Assembly (NCBI GenBank): GCA_050084515.1
Contig: CM114274.1
Location: 6,200,001 to 6,264,000, forward strand
Reading direction: 5' to 3'
From: Blasia pusilla
Lineage: Eukaryota > Marchantiophyta > Marchantiopsida > Blasiales
DNA: 64,000 bases
The notes under the pieces are model-generated. The model had not been told where the DNA came from. It saw only the letters and a program-made list of their open reading frames with translations, and made no database searches. The translations under genes and the position numbers were made by a program. Positions 1 through 12,337 of this stretch are shown here, one piece after another; the stretch's first letter is position 1; the number at the start of each line of letters is the position of its first letter.

Positions 1-3000
1 AATATCTAGGAGAAAATGTTGATATGAATTTTCTTATCCTTCACTCAAATTCCGATGTTCCGCATGATTATCTTCTGTTTTAATGATTTAAAACCTTAAA
101 AATATGAAAATATAGGCATTTTCTTTTAAGCTGTATACCACCTAGTTTAATAAATATTAAACCCCTAAAAAACAAACATCCCTATCTTGGTTCCAACAGG
201 GATCATTTCTACCTCATAGGTCCTTTGGCATTATCATAAAGGGTGTACAGCAGTCATACAAAAAGCTTACCAAGTGACCATGTAAAGTGCTATTAACTAT
301 TATTATGCACAAAACTTAACTTATTCCCTTAGAGTAGGAGCTTTAGAAACAATCTTTTGATGCTTTCTCTCATGTAGGGATTTTCACCTTTCTTTTTGTC
401 CCGGCTTGAGTGTGAATTTGGTATACCTTACTTTTCAAGTCCCATTCTTTGTAGTTTTGTTGGATATTCATGTCTTTTTTTATGTTCCTTTACAAGCTCA
501 CAACAATAGAGGTGGGATTTTCAAATTTTTCTCTTTGGAAGAAGATCACTCCTTCCAAGGAGGATTAGAGAAACTATCCCCTCTTTGATTTCTTTCTTCA
601 TAAAGTTTTCCAATTGACGAAATTAAGGCTTCTAAAGTTGTCTTTTGGAAAATCATATTTACTCCATCCTATAAGAAAGACTAGGAAGTTGTACCCTTAA
701 GATGGGACTTTATAACTTGTCTTAGCGATAATCTCTTTTTATCAGTCAGAGGGATCATTTTCTTTCGAGAATTACATAATTATTATGAATAAAACCTACT
801 CACTTGATTATAATATTGAAATCCTATACACTTTAAATCAATTTGATCTATTAAAATTTATAAAAGCATCCTTTAATCTTAAGAATATTTTAATTTTGGG
901 TTTAAATTCCTCAATTCTAAAATTTTCCCAATTATAATTAAAACTTTGAATTTATTATCCAAAATCTCATAGCACTTCAAGTTTTTTATTTTGATCTTGT
1001 GATATATAATTCTAAGGATCTTAAAGCTAATTTATATGCAAAATTATTATGAATATTCTCTGATTGTCCCAAATCCAAACTAACTCGTACACCGAGAGAA
1101 TCTTGATCTTCATGCAAAAATCCTACCATATCCCATTGTAGCCCAAGGCCACTATCTATTAATATATTTTGTGAAAAATCCAAAAATTATGTCATTATTA
1201 CCACATGGATGTTCTACAAGCATATCACTTGTTTATCATGTCTACCATAAGTAAATGATGTGATTATATTGTTTCAAGGGCGAAGTAAAAAATGTTGTTT
1301 TAATTATCCTAGCCCACTAAAGATGTATTAGTTTTGGAAGGATTTACTGAAGAAATTATTTGAAAGCGGATAGAAAAGAAAAGTCTCCTTATGCGTTCCC
1401 TAAGTTTCAAATTAAATGGCGGAATAATATTGTTTGAGGTGAGCATTGGCGTTGAATTCAAGCTTTAAATGCATTGAGTGGAGAGGTGAAGGGACAACAG
1501 TGTACTGTCACATCATTACAATACATGTATAATTGGAAGCAGAGGCATAATCTAGGAACTGACAAAAATGTCTGATCAATTTGTAGTATACAGAGAAGGA
1601 ATGTTGAAGAAGTATGATTTGGGTCCCCCAGGAAATGTGCAGAAGTATGGACTAAACACCCCCCCTAAGGTGAATCTATATTTCACCTTAGGCTAAAAGT
1701 GGTATAGTAGAATTTATTCTAGGGTCGATCTATGTTTACACAAATTCATTTTCTTGGAGATTATTTATTTGCATTTGATTAGATCTTCCTTTATTTATTT
1801 TCTCTAAAATGATATGGTGTTATCATATAATATTATGATACCTATCCAATAATTTTTAAAATTTTATGCTATTACTACTAATGCGTAAAAGAATAATAGA
1901 GTGGATAAAATTAATGTGGTTTTTGCGGTTTTCGCGAACTTTGTGGATAACGGGGTGAATTAAAGGCTAGCCGTTAAATATTTTTAATGGACACGATGAC
2001 AAGCGAGAAATTAAGACTAAGGATGAGAGGCGCACTTTGGTCATTTTGCAAGCCCTTTTTTCGCATTAACGACTACTTTGCAAGTCTACTTAATGCAAGG
2101 CATTTGCAAGTCCAGTCTAGTCTCTAGTTTTTGACCATTCCCAACTTTGCAAGTCAGTTAAGAGTCTCATGTGTTTGCGAGTCCTATAAGAGGCAATAGA
2201 CTTGGAAACACCTTGCATTGTGCTTTGTGTGTGTGCCTCACAAATGATTGGCAAAGCATGAGAACATGATATCATAGTGTGCAACATTTGGGAGATAGAA
2301 TGTACTCGCAACATATGATTGTTTGCACTCGTAAAAAAACTCTCAAACCACTCACATAGGAGTCACATTTAAGAGGTATATTAAAATATACTCTTGAGTG
2401 GATATATGTTTTCACAAATTCATTTGGAAAGATTAGTTATTTCCAATTGATTATATATATATTCTCTCTCTCTAAAATGAGATGGTGTAATATATTAACA
2501 AGTTATCTGAGGATTTTCTTAAAAGATGAATCTATCTTTTTCAAAAAAAAGAAGAAAAAATGATCTAGTTAGAAATTATGAGTAGGATGGTTAAATATCT
2601 AGAAAAGAAAAGTGGATAGAGAGGAAAAGAAATTTGATTGGGAAATATCCGAGGATAGGAAAAACAAAGGATGAATAACATCCTTAAAAACACACATCTC
2701 AAAATGAAATTCTAGTGCGGAGAATATAATAACTTGTAAAGGGAGTGTAACTAAAGATGTAAGTGCTGCTCCTTTGCTTGCCACGTGTCACTAAGCTTCC
2801 GTAAAGGTCTAAAACACCGTCCGGGGAGTTTTTTCTCGAGAACCGGTACTTTTCCGGTTTGTACAAAACAAGATGATAGATCTTCAAGTTTTCTAATCCC
2901 GGCCGGCTGTTTCGATATGAATACAAAGGAGACGCTAAAAATCTCGTCGGTTTTTGGCCGTTAATTCAAAATCTCAATCGGTAATTTTCAATTTCATTCG

Positions 3001-3165
3001 GCCAGCTCAACACGTAACTAAGTTCTACATGGGGATTCGTCTAGAAGTTGGTAAAGAAAATTATTGATCTCCACCAACACAATTAAAATAAAGTCGAATT
3101 AGTAGAAAGGAGGATCATGTTTAAGGAAATTAGTACAAAACTTCGCAAATCCAAGGCATTAGAAG
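1..3165. other. AT-rich intergenic DNA, no gene recognised
   Basis: All open frames here are 60-75 codons, overlap on both strands and match no family I recognise. The stretch is strongly AT-rich, unlike the exon-bearing DNA that follows, and is probably decayed transposon or plain intergenic sequence. No tRNA, rRNA or terminal repeat was seen. Confidence 0.6.
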
Positions 3166-3209
3166 GACTTTTTCCCCAAAGTATCTAGACTTTTTCCCCA
3201 AAGTATCTA
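3166..3209. repeat. Two exact tandem copies of a 22-bp unit
   Basis: The unit that begins GACTTTTTCCCCAAAG and ends TATCTA occurs twice back to back with no mismatch (3166-3187 and 3188-3209). It lies about 1 kb upstream of the allene oxide cyclase start codon. No function can be assigned; it looks like a recent tandem duplication. Confidence 0.85.
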
Positions 3210-3576
3210 GACCGTGCATCCAGACGTCCTTATGGTCGAGTAAACACTAAATGGAATAGAAGTGATGAATCCATTAAGCCCACATTAAGTTCACATTACG
3301 GGAACACGTCTCAATTTCAATATATCTCGTCTCAAGTAAGTATTTTTGCAAATAAAAATCTTACGAGTGCCATGCAAAACGAAATTTTCGGACTATTAAT
3401 CCGCCATTAATAGGTGTGGGGACAGTCATCTAATATAATAATAATAATAACAACAAGAAAGTGGTCGCTGCGTCATGAATGCACATCGTGGGCTAGAGGA
3501 CTTAGGAGCTACCCGTTAAGTGTTTCAGTGGACGCGAACCCGACCAGACCGAGGAGGACAATCACTATTATTTATG

Positions 3577-3587
3577 TCTATAAGTAG
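3577..3587 (+). promoter_or_regulatory. Possible TATA element of the allene oxide cyclase gene
   Basis: CTATAAGTA lies where the sequence changes from AT-rich to GC-richer DNA, with no other good TATA box between here and the start codon at 4231. If used, transcription would start near 3610 and the leader would be about 620 nt unless it is spliced. This is an inference from motif and position only. Confidence 0.35.
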
Positions 3588-4129
3588 GATTAGGATCGTG
3601 CCGTCCTCTGTGACTCGCGTCGTAAACTAACAGCTCCGTTCCCACACTTCTCTCTCTCGGCGAGTTCAGATGGATGTCGATATCCACCGGCGCTCGCGAC
3701 AGTCTCCGTCCAGACTCCAGACCCGCAGACACACAGAAACAGAGAAGTGGTTTTGAGTGATTGAGTAAGATCGGATCGATTTTGGTCAGAAGGCCTTCCC
3801 TAAAGGTCCAGACTCGATTGCGTCCGGGGGCGGGGAATCGAGCGAGCGAGCTCTGGGGCGTAGAAAGTCTGCGCACGAGGATCACGTCGTAAAAGAAGAA
3901 GAAGAAGAACGCATTTGGTCGAAGGCATGCGCTGAAAGACTTCTGTAACGGCTCAGAGTGTCACAGGAACGAGAGCGTTGAGATCGATCGCGCTTGTGGG
4001 GAGAGCTCGCGAAGAAGGTTCGAGGACGGAGCCTGCTCACGAAGATCGAGTCGCGACAGCGGTAGATAAAGAGAAGAGAGGGAGAATCTGTGTTCATTCT
4101 GAGACTTCCCCACCGGTGCAGATTGCGAG

Positions 4130-4166
4130 TGTGTGTGTGAGAGGGAGAGAGGGAGAGAGAGAGAGG
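4130..4166 (+). repeat. AG-rich tract in the 5' leader of the allene oxide cyclase gene
   Basis: An almost pure purine GA tract ends about 65 bases before the start codon. Plant BBR/BPC proteins bind GA repeats, so a regulatory role is possible. A neutral microsatellite is equally possible. A comparable AG-rich leader precedes the mevalonate kinase gene. Confidence 0.7.
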
Positions 4167-4230
4167 GGACTGGGGGCTCGATTCTTGGAGAGCTGAAGCT
4201 GAAGCTTTGGGGGCGAGTGAGCGAGTGAGT

Positions 4231-4820
4231 ATGGCGACCTCGATCCAAGCGGGAAGTGGGTTGAGCCCCGGTGTGCCTGCGAATCGAGTTGGATCCCCGT
4301 CCGCCTTGCTGGGTTTCTTTCCTGCCAGGCAATTGAATGCTAATCCAGGCAATTCGCTGCAGTCGCCGTTTCTGGGCTGTGGGGGAGTTGCCTTTTCTTC
4401 GAGGAATGTTGGCCGTAACGCTCGGGTGACGACGGGGCCCAGTGGCATTCGCTGCGCTTCGTTCCTCGAGAAGCTGGCCAAATTGTTCTCTTCATCGCCA
4501 GAGGGTGGGTGCTGGCAAAGTCGCTCTTTCCCACGAGCCTCTCTTTGTTTCCTGAGCTGCGTAGCATCTGTGTCTCCACGTATATCGGTGGACTTTTCAC
4601 TTTTCGAAAAGTGAAAAGTCCCTTAGCGTTTATGGCGACTATGATGGAATCCGAGGGAATTTGTAGATTTCTTTCCTGATCACCTGACCACGGTGCATGT
4701 CGATGATGCGTCGATATTCTAGTCCCTGGGAAGCCCACAGGTCTACAGGCACGGAATCTTATGAATGGGGATTTGGTTTTACTGAAGCCATTTTCCAGCA
4801 CTTTCTCTTTGGCATAGACT

Positions 4821-4858
<38 letters not shown>

Positions 4859-6919
4859 TCATTAAGTAGTGCCTGTCGTAGCCTTGCGACCATAGACCCC
4901 GCGCCCTCAGAGAGAGAGAGAGAGAGTACTCATTAAGTAGTGCCTGTCGTAGCCTTGCGACCATAGACCCCGCGCCCTCAGAGAGAGAGGGAGTACTCAT
5001 TGAGTAGTGCCTGTCGTAGCCTTGCGACCATAAACACCCTTGCGCCCTGGTTGGACGGTGAGAGAGAGAGAGAGAGAGAGCGATCTGAGGTAGATTTCTA
5101 GTCGACAGGATTACATCACCTTCCATAGTGATAGTGGCATCGATCAGATAGAGACCTTCACATCACATCCAGATTTCAAATATTTCTGTTTGGGGTTCCC
5201 AGGGAGCAGTAGTCACACATATGAAAGGCACACAAAGGCGTTCTCTCTCTCGAACATAGGTCATCCATGCTTAGGTAGGGAATGCCACTGCCCACGGTAG
5301 GAATGTGAGAGAGATGAATGCAGCGATTGACTTGTCTCGGTAGTCTCGAGAATTCAAGCTGAAGAGACCCATGCGACTAAGCTGCATGGATAGATTTGTT
5401 TTCCTTGCTTTCTTTTCTTAGTGCACCAAAAGGCTTCCTGGGGTATGGGACCCTTTTCATTCCATGTGGGCGCCTGGGGATCGCATCGGCCTGGGAGCTT
5501 TTTCACGAAGAGAGCCGTAAAGTCACAGCCTTAAAGTCACAGCCTGGCGACTAGACACCGCGAGCTGAGCTCGACTGTGATTGAGGAGGACGAAGAGAAG
5601 AAGGTGCAATGATGTTGCGACGAGTAGTGTCTATGGTAGCTAGCCTAGCGTCTATACAGCTACTTCCCTGGCTGGACGGAGCCAGTTACTTACAGGGAGA
5701 GAGAAAGGGGTGTATTCGTTCTGTAGATTCTCATGGAGTTTCGGTAAGGGAATGAGAGAGGGATCTGATTTCTGGATCATGCTGTTGGTGGCAGACGAGG
5801 AGCAGAAATTTGGAGTGTACGAAATCAACGAAGGTGACAGACGCAGTCCAGTGTATTTGCGACTGACTACTCACACGGACACAAAGGTGCCCATCATTGG
5901 AGATCTCGTACCCTACACCAACAAGGTGTGTGCCCTTCTTCCAAGGGCTGAGCCTCCAGCGTCCCTTCCAAAGCTTCAATGCAGAGTCTGTCAAGCTGCT
6001 CTGCATAATCGTCTTTGGGTGAACCGAGGATCAATTAGTGGAGACCTGTACTTATTGTTGGGTTGTTTCTTCTGCTATGTTCGATACAACTACAGGTGTA
6101 TGACTACACTGGGAAGAAGTACCTGGGCATCTCTGCTGGTTTATGTACTGTTGTTGAACATAACCACGAAACTGGTGGCGATCGTTACGAGACTACTATG
6201 AGTCACTACCTGGACGGTTATGGCCATATCTCGTGCCAGGTGAGTTGATGTCAGTCGTAGTGAAGATGCAAAGCTACATGTTTTTCTTTGGGGTGGTTGT
6301 CACCGCCACAGCTGGGAAACCACTGTGAGGGGTTGGGAAGTGGTAGGTTGATTGCGAAACGAATAATTTGTACCCATTGCGGAATAGAATCATCTGCCAC
6401 AACTTTCGAAAGTATCTTCTTCGGTGCCATTTCGTGGATTGGGGAGTCCTGAGAGCTTGAGTCGACATCCACTGCAGACGACTTCGGTTGGAATGAGATC
6501 GGTTGAATCCTCTTGGACTGAATGAAATGTACAAAACCTTGATAATTCATGTCGATGAACTACGGCCTAGATCAGATTCAACCAATATGTCGTCGCTGCA
6601 CCAGTTGTCAAATCACTGTAGTTACCGAAGCAAAGCGAACTCCCACATTTGAGTCGTGTGAATTGAGCCGACGATTTCTCTGTATGATCATGTGCAGGGC
6701 CCTTATTACACAGACGTGGATTCTGAGATGGTAGTGACCGGAGGAACAGGAGTTTTCGCTGGTGCGAAAGGCTGTGTGTTGTGTCACAACATTAAAGGGC
6801 CATTGAAGATTCTGTATACATACAAGGTCACGGGTATCCCCACTCTCCCTTCCGAATTGACAAGGAAACCTCTCCCTTTAGCAGAGGAGGTGGCTGCAAC
6901 AGTTTCAGTGCCTGTTTAG
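4231..6919 (+). CDS. AOC: Allene oxide cyclase, plastid-targeted (four exons)
   Basis: Exons join(4231-4504, 5795-5925, 6096-6239, 6698-6919) give 256 residues, and every intron is GT-AG. The enzyme cyclises the unstable 13-hydroperoxide-derived allene oxide to cis-(+)-12-oxophytodienoic acid, the plastid precursor of jasmonates. Residues 1 to about 90 are rich in Ser, Arg, Gly and Ala with few acidic residues, as in a transit peptide. The barrel begins with [17 protein letters not shown]. Residues matching the pocket known from Arabidopsis AOC2 are present: Glu101, Asn103, Pro110, Asn134 and Cys152. GDRYE, YGHIS.QGPY and [10 protein letters not shown] follow in family order. The match to seed-plant sequence is weaker after residue 160 than before it. 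The start is the first ATG of the transit-peptide frame, preceded by a purine-rich leader. Length fits the family (about 250). A divergent AOC-barrel paralogue is the alternative. Confidence 0.93.
4591..4620. repeat. Perfect 30-bp palindrome in AOC intron 1
   Basis: The 30 bases read the same on both strands: the left half is GACTTTTCACTTTTC and the right half is its exact reverse complement, with no spacer. It lies 86 bases inside intron 1. It could form a cruciform or an RNA hairpin in the pre-mRNA, or be the footprint of a small inverted duplication. Confidence 0.9.
4822..5082 (+). repeat. Minisatellite interleaved with (AG)n in AOC intron 1
   Basis: Three copies of a roughly 60-bp unit (from TACTCATTAAGTAGTGCC to CCCCGCGCCCTCAG) start near 4855, 4926 and 4992. 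Each is flanked by an (AG)n run of varying length: 4822-4852, about 4910-4926, about 4980-4990 and about 5060-5080. The third copy is the most diverged. The AG runs at each boundary suggest slippage or unequal exchange between microsatellites spread the unit. Confidence 0.88.
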
Positions 6920-8811
6920 GGATCTGCATAGTCAAGAAATTCATTCATTGGAGCGGTGTAGGCACTGCCCAGAAACAAGGCTGCCACTTCAGATCAAGGA
7001 AGTAGACCTTGCAAGAGTGTCACGCAATCCTTGTCCAAGCCTTATGATCCCCTAGTATTGAAACTCGGAGATCCATACAATAAGCTGTGGTAGTGTTGCA
7101 GTATTAGATTGTAATTAACGCACGATTACATGCTCGTGACGTCCTCTAGATCCCACTAGCATCCTTGCGGAGTTGGTTGGATGACAGAATAGCGTTTCGT
7201 CAGCTCTCTTGAGGTCGTAGAAAGCTGTGACTGGACCATTAGCAATGGGGGATGGAAGCTGTGGCCTAGTGCACACCAATGGTCAAATGGTAAACGGTGC
7301 ATCTCATGCTGTTACGGGGAAGAATCGACTCGGACATCAGGCGCACAAGGTTTAGTACCAGTAGTGAGAATAGGCTCCTTCGGAATTTGCATCCTCTCAG
7401 CAGTTTGTTTGTAGCTTGAGATGTGTGCTAGCGATAGACATAGAAATGGAGCAGCAAAGCATGGAGGACCCACTTTTCTGGGCAGGCTGCTAGCACTCTC
7501 ATGAAACTTTGTATCACTTGTACATTTTGCTCTGATAATAAAGGTGTCATGCCGACGAAACCGTCCGCTCATATTCTGCAATTTGGTTGTTGTTTGTTCG
7601 GATTGTGTATGCGGCGGTCCACATGCTCGAGTTTTGTTCACGCTCGCTCTTTTGGAAGTCCTTCTCTGAATGCAAGTAATGGGAACTCGGATCCCTGTGG
7701 ACAGAGACGTATGAATCCAGATGAAAGGTCCTGTGGTATGCATCTCCTGAAGAGGAGGCTCTATCTATCTATGATGCGGAGAGGTGCAGCGATTCCGTTT
7801 CAGAGAGAGCGGCTGGTGGCTATTGTGGATGCCTTGAGTTGAGTCGCGCCTGCGAATGCGTGACCTGCAATTGCCGAGTCTCCTCGCGCAGTCATAGACA
7901 GCACGCACGCACGCACTGCTGAAAAGCCGGAACACATGGAGCTTCAGCGATGCTTTTGACAAAGCCCCTCTGGGCCTCCGACGGCGATGAGCTTCCGGAA
8001 GACTTTCTGCGTTCGAAGACCGCGACACAAATAGTTGTCATTCTGTCGAAAGCGATGAGCCGTCAGACTCGTTCATTCATCTCAAGACTGTCACAGGTTC
8101 AGTTGACGTACCGTCGGATTCAGGATTCTCCGTCTCCATGGACGTTTCGTTTTGTGGACTCTAATTACGGCCCCGAACAAAATAAAGGGTTCGTCCTTAT
8201 GCCATCGACTCGATCGCCCCCCGCAGTGGAACGCGCAACTCAGTCACCCCCCTTAGTAAAAACTGAGGTCAATCGGCCCCCCCATCTTGATCGCCCACCC
8301 ACCGGCTACTGTTTGTCGGAAGCAGCTATGTTCTTGTAGAATGTTCTTATGTAGGTCTTAAGAGTGGAAGTAGCAAACGGAGTTTCAGCCAGGTTGGGTC
8401 CAAGTTACGCATGGTAATGCCTTTCAGCCAAGAGCCAGGCCTTGCTTCCGCGAGCCCTGGTCCATGTCCCCCATGGGGACTCCGGGTGGGGGTCCCGTAC
8501 ATATCGTAGTCCGCAATCCAGCCGAGGGGGCTAGTGAGTCGTAACGAACGCAAGGCCGCGAGTCCTACTTTAGTCTAGGGACAGAGGGGAGGCAGGTTGA
8601 ACGCAAGCCCGTGCTTTTTCTACTTAAGTCGTGTTAAACACAAGCCCGCGCAACTCCTCTTGACACACCAGAATATGTTCAAATTCTCCGCGGAGAAGGT
8701 CTTAGCGCAATATGGTTAGCTCATAAGGACTTTTCCGAAAGCATGGTTTGCTTCCATCTCCGCAACTGCGCCGAGTGGTCTCTTGACCACCTCCACTGTC
8801 ACCCGTTGCGG
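6920..8811. other. AOC 3' flank and intergenic DNA, no gene recognised
   Basis: This stretch follows the AOC stop codon and contains the 3' untranslated region of unknown length. Small open frames on both strands overlap and resemble nothing known. A short ACGC run lies at 7903-7917. The left end of the Mutator-like element probably falls in this interval, but I could not identify its terminal repeat. Confidence 0.5.
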
Positions 8812-8813
8812 TC

Positions 8814-10376
8814 ATGGCGGATGAAACTGAGAGCTTCTATGATTTGGAGGTGTTGAACTTTCCATTGATTCATGGAACCGTGCACTTCCCCGAAGATGTT
8901 GGCAGGAGACGATATTCAGCCATGGAAGGAAACGTGACACGCCCACACGTAGACCGCATGACATTGTGGCACCAACGGCTCGCAAAAGGCGTCTATGAGG
9001 AGAAGCAACTAGTTGGAAGATCTCCACACGAAGGTGCGTTTATGGTGAACATACTACCGTGGATTCTTACATGCAATATCCGAAAGGAATGCGGTGAATT
9101 CTTACTCCGCATTCCTTCATGAAAAAGAATAATTTGGTGTTGCCTCCATCCCTGCTAACGAAATTCCTCATTCCTTCACCAAAACTTAAAGTGTCCAATT
9201 GCGGAGAAAACTTGAGGTAGCAGTACTTTTGTAACTTCTCACTTGCTACGGGGTGTTCTTATTTTCTTGCGCCTAAATGCAACCTTGCAGTGGATGAAGC
9301 AGTTGCACGGATAAAACTCTCCGCCATATTCCGAGAGTGGGAGGAGTTCTGGTATTGTTTGAACGCATGGTGTGTGAAGTCTGAGAGGGTGCCTTATAGG
9401 ATGAAGACAGACTCGTATTTTAGGCTCACACTGTGCTGGTTTCATGCCATGAAGAAAACTCAACGCAAACGCAAAGGCCTAGGTATATTCGGCGAAAACT
9501 CTGACAGTGAGGATGACTTCGAGAACTGGAATCCAAACATCAGAGAGAAGAAGGGAAAAGAGAATCTTGGATGGAGCTCAAAGTCGGTAAAGAAATCCAC
9601 CATTAGAGGACGGAAAGGGTGGTGTGGGGAGGAGGTACGCAACACAGTCCATGAAGTAAAGCCATGTGACTGGAGAGTAAGAGCAACACATCTGATGAGA
9701 TCCGGAAAGATAACAATAACTGTTCGCAATTTGGCTCATACATGTCCATTGCACCTGCATCTGTGGAGAGCCCCAACATACAATTCTCGGTGGATGGTGG
9801 TGACGTCGGTAAATAAAGTTGAAACCATTCACTCTTTTGAATGAATGGACTAACGACTACCACCAACAATCCAACTACCACACCATGCTACGGACAAGAC
9901 ATCATGCTTTAGACCAACCAAATGGTGGTGGTGCTTTTTCTTTCAATCGGATGGATGGGTGGGTAGAGATGGCGCAGCAAGCGGATCCCTTGGCAAGAAT
10001 CGATATCCCGACTTTCCCCCGTAGTATTGTCTTTGAGAGGATATATGTGACACCGGGTGTCATGCGAGATGCTTTAAAATATTGTCGTCCCATGACCGGC
10101 ATAGATGCTTGTCATGTGAAGCACAAGAAGTACCCGGCCCAGTTATATATTGCTAGTTGCCTTGATGGCAACAATGAGGTAGTCATCCTCGCTTACGCAA
10201 TTGCCCCTCCGGAGAGTCAAGAGCAATGGACGTGGTTCCTTCTAAATATGGAAGCATGTATCCACGACATACATCATCCTGATGTTTTCTTTATATCCGA
10301 TCGTCAGAAGGATCTGATCAATGTCGTGAGGGACGTGTTTCTCAGAAAACTCCATGTGCGCAACATATCAGGATGA
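8814..10376 (+). pseudogene. Mutator-like (MULE) transposase, decayed
   Basis: A first coding block begins with MADETESFYDLE at 8814. A second runs about 9288-9844, after a plausible AG acceptor at 9286-9287. It holds a plant MuDR-type DNA-binding region with CDWRVRATHL and VRNLAHTC. A third block, in another frame (9819-10376), holds the MULE catalytic core: TGIDACHVKHKKY with the first acidic residue, then QEQWTWFL and FISDRQKDL with the next. The reading frame shifts near 9820-9840 and the protein stops after FLRKLHV. The rest of the catalytic domain, expected downstream on +, is missing here; a matching C-terminal piece lies inverted at 11259-11540. Transposition is therefore unlikely from this copy. 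FAR1/FHY3 host proteins share this fold, but the frameshift and context favour a transposon. Confidence 0.82.
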
Positions 10377-11258
10377 ATATTGTGAAGGCTTTAGGGAAGA
10401 ATTCGAATGCAGAGAAGGCTGTTATTTTATGTATATATGAACAAACAGAGCACCGGTGAGTCACCTAAGAATCTCGAGTATCCGCAAGTAATTTGTGAGC
10501 GCATGTTTAGTCTGTGGCTAGCGGATGCCTGTAACAATTAAAGTAATCCGCTGAGAATCATGCACTTGTACATGATTCTTAGAGGATTGGAAAATACGAA
10601 ATTGTTCCATCTATAGTGCGCATACACATCGCTACACAATATACATCGTTGTCGCTGAACACACGCAAACACGCACGATCCCATGCTAATTCATGACATC
10701 CAAACAACGAGACCAGAAGTACCAAAATTTTTTTAATAAAATAAGATCCAAAACACCATAATTCTCACATGTGTGCACTCTTACATATCTCTCTCAATGT
10801 CAAATCAAACCCACTCTCCTAATGAGAGGCTTGGGTTACCCATACAAGGCAAGTAAGACCGTAGCTCCGCCGTCTCATGCCAAGAGGTTCAACAAATAGA
10901 GAATGAGCTCTCAAGCTCTCTCTCCTTGAGGTATACCCCTCCCCTCTCCCAAGCTCTCTCCATGGTAATCTATGCTCCCAAGTCACCTCCTTGGCTTTTG
11001 ACCTGATGTACGAGGTCAAGGGCCACTTACTAAAAATAGAAATTAGATCATATAGATAAAATGGTACTTACCTAGAATAGTAAATTCCTCAATATGATTC
11101 CAAATGAGCCGAAACAAAAGGGAAACCTACTCTCTCAGGTTTCTCGGGGCCTCAGTAAGTCATCCTTGATCTACTAGCTTGTCCTCCACTACTCACAAAG
11201 ATGCTCTACTAGATCTCACCAATCTATCCTAAAAGACGTGACACATCTTTTGCCGATT
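10377..11258. mobile_element. Non-coding interior of the Mutator-like element
   Basis: No continuous coding frame remains on either strand. The sequence separates the plus-strand transposase core from the inverted C-terminal piece. I see no terminal repeats that would mark it as a separate insertion. Confidence 0.4.
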
Positions 11259-11540
11259 CTACTCTATCTTCTTAGTGGCGAACATTGTTAAAACACCTAT
11301 GTGGGCTTCAGAGGCAATCTTGCACAGGTTGTGGTTCTTCATAATATATGACCACATACTGTCAACTATCATGGCTGGTGCCAGGAAACGGAAGGGCTTG
11401 ATAGCTCCATTAACACACTCCACTAGGTTAGATGAGACATGGCCAAATCGTGGATGTTTGATTTCCCACCGAGAGTACATTTTGGGATCAATCTTTTGCA
11501 AGTAGTTCTCCGCCTCTGAGTTGGTCATTTTCAATGCCAT
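11259..11540 (-). pseudogene. Inverted C-terminal fragment of MULE transposase
   Basis: The 93-codon frame contains YLQKIDPKMYSRWEIKHPRF followed by GHVSSNLVECVNGAIKPFR. This matches the end of plant MULE transposases, where the YL..I.P..W block precedes RFG..TSN..ES.N. It lies on the strand opposite the upstream catalytic core, so part of the element has been inverted or comes from another copy inserted in reverse. Frames just upstream on the minus strand (11569-11974) carry no clear motif. Confidence 0.72.
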
Positions 11541-11946
11541 TAGAATCCACTCATACCTACATGTGAATTCAAATGGACCAACACTTTGATGTGAAAATTA
11601 ACTGAGCGTACCACCGGCCATGCATGAGAGCAGTTGCTCTTGCGGTGAACTTCAAGACTGTATGTGGCCTTGTGCTCATATCATACCTTGGGACATTGCT
11701 GTACAAAGGCAGCCTATGCAACATGTAGGAAAAGTCTAGACGTGTGAAGTATGGAGAGAATTTCATAAAAAAACCCATACCTTGCTTTGATACAACTACT
11801 ATTGACCCACATCCACCCTAGGGAGATTATGAGATGTAAGAATTCCAATCGGCGGGCATCAAAATAGTCAAGCGGAACACAAATTCCGTGCGAGTGCATC
11901 GAGCAATGATATTCGGCTGGAGTTTGATTGGAGCTGGCCTGAACCT

Positions 11947-12135
11947 TTGGAGCGTCAAACAGGTACAACAACATTACGTGAAGAACAAGTTGTAGACAAC
12001 GAGTTGAGAGAAAACATTTCTACAACTAGGCCCAGATGTTGCGGATATTGTTACCTTCCAGGCCATAATGCTAAAGGTTGTAATCTCAAGGAGGCGCTTT
12101 TTGGTGGTGAGGTTCAACAGCCCACACGGCTTTAA
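11947..12135 (+). pseudogene. Zinc-knuckle tail of MULE transposase
   Basis: The frame contains CGYCYLPGHNAKGC, a canonical CX2CX4HX4C knuckle of the kind that ends many plant MULE transposases, and stops shortly afterwards. It is on the same strand as the catalytic core at 9.8-10.4 kb, so it probably marks the true 3' end of the transposase reading frame, with the intervening SWIM region lost or inverted. Confidence 0.65.
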
Positions 12136-12337
12136 TTGTGGGATCGGAGAAGTTCACATTCCAGGAGGTTAAGAAACACGTGAATCACATGCACAAAGAA
12201 ACAGGAGGGAGTTTGAAGACTTCATCATGACATCTCAAAGAAGTACTCTAGATCTGAATGTAAGTTTAGAGGATTTGGCATGTACTTCCACCCTTGCGAA
12301 GGAAGATGAAGGGTATAGTATAGAGCGTTAGTATACT

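Noticed and set aside
3882-4481. 199-codon minus-strand frame
   Set aside because: It lies opposite the allene oxide cyclase leader and transit-peptide exon, translates GA repeats as Ser/Leu runs and has no recognisable motif.
9902-10102. Minus-strand frame inside the MULE core
   Set aside because: Antisense shadow of the transposase catalytic domain.
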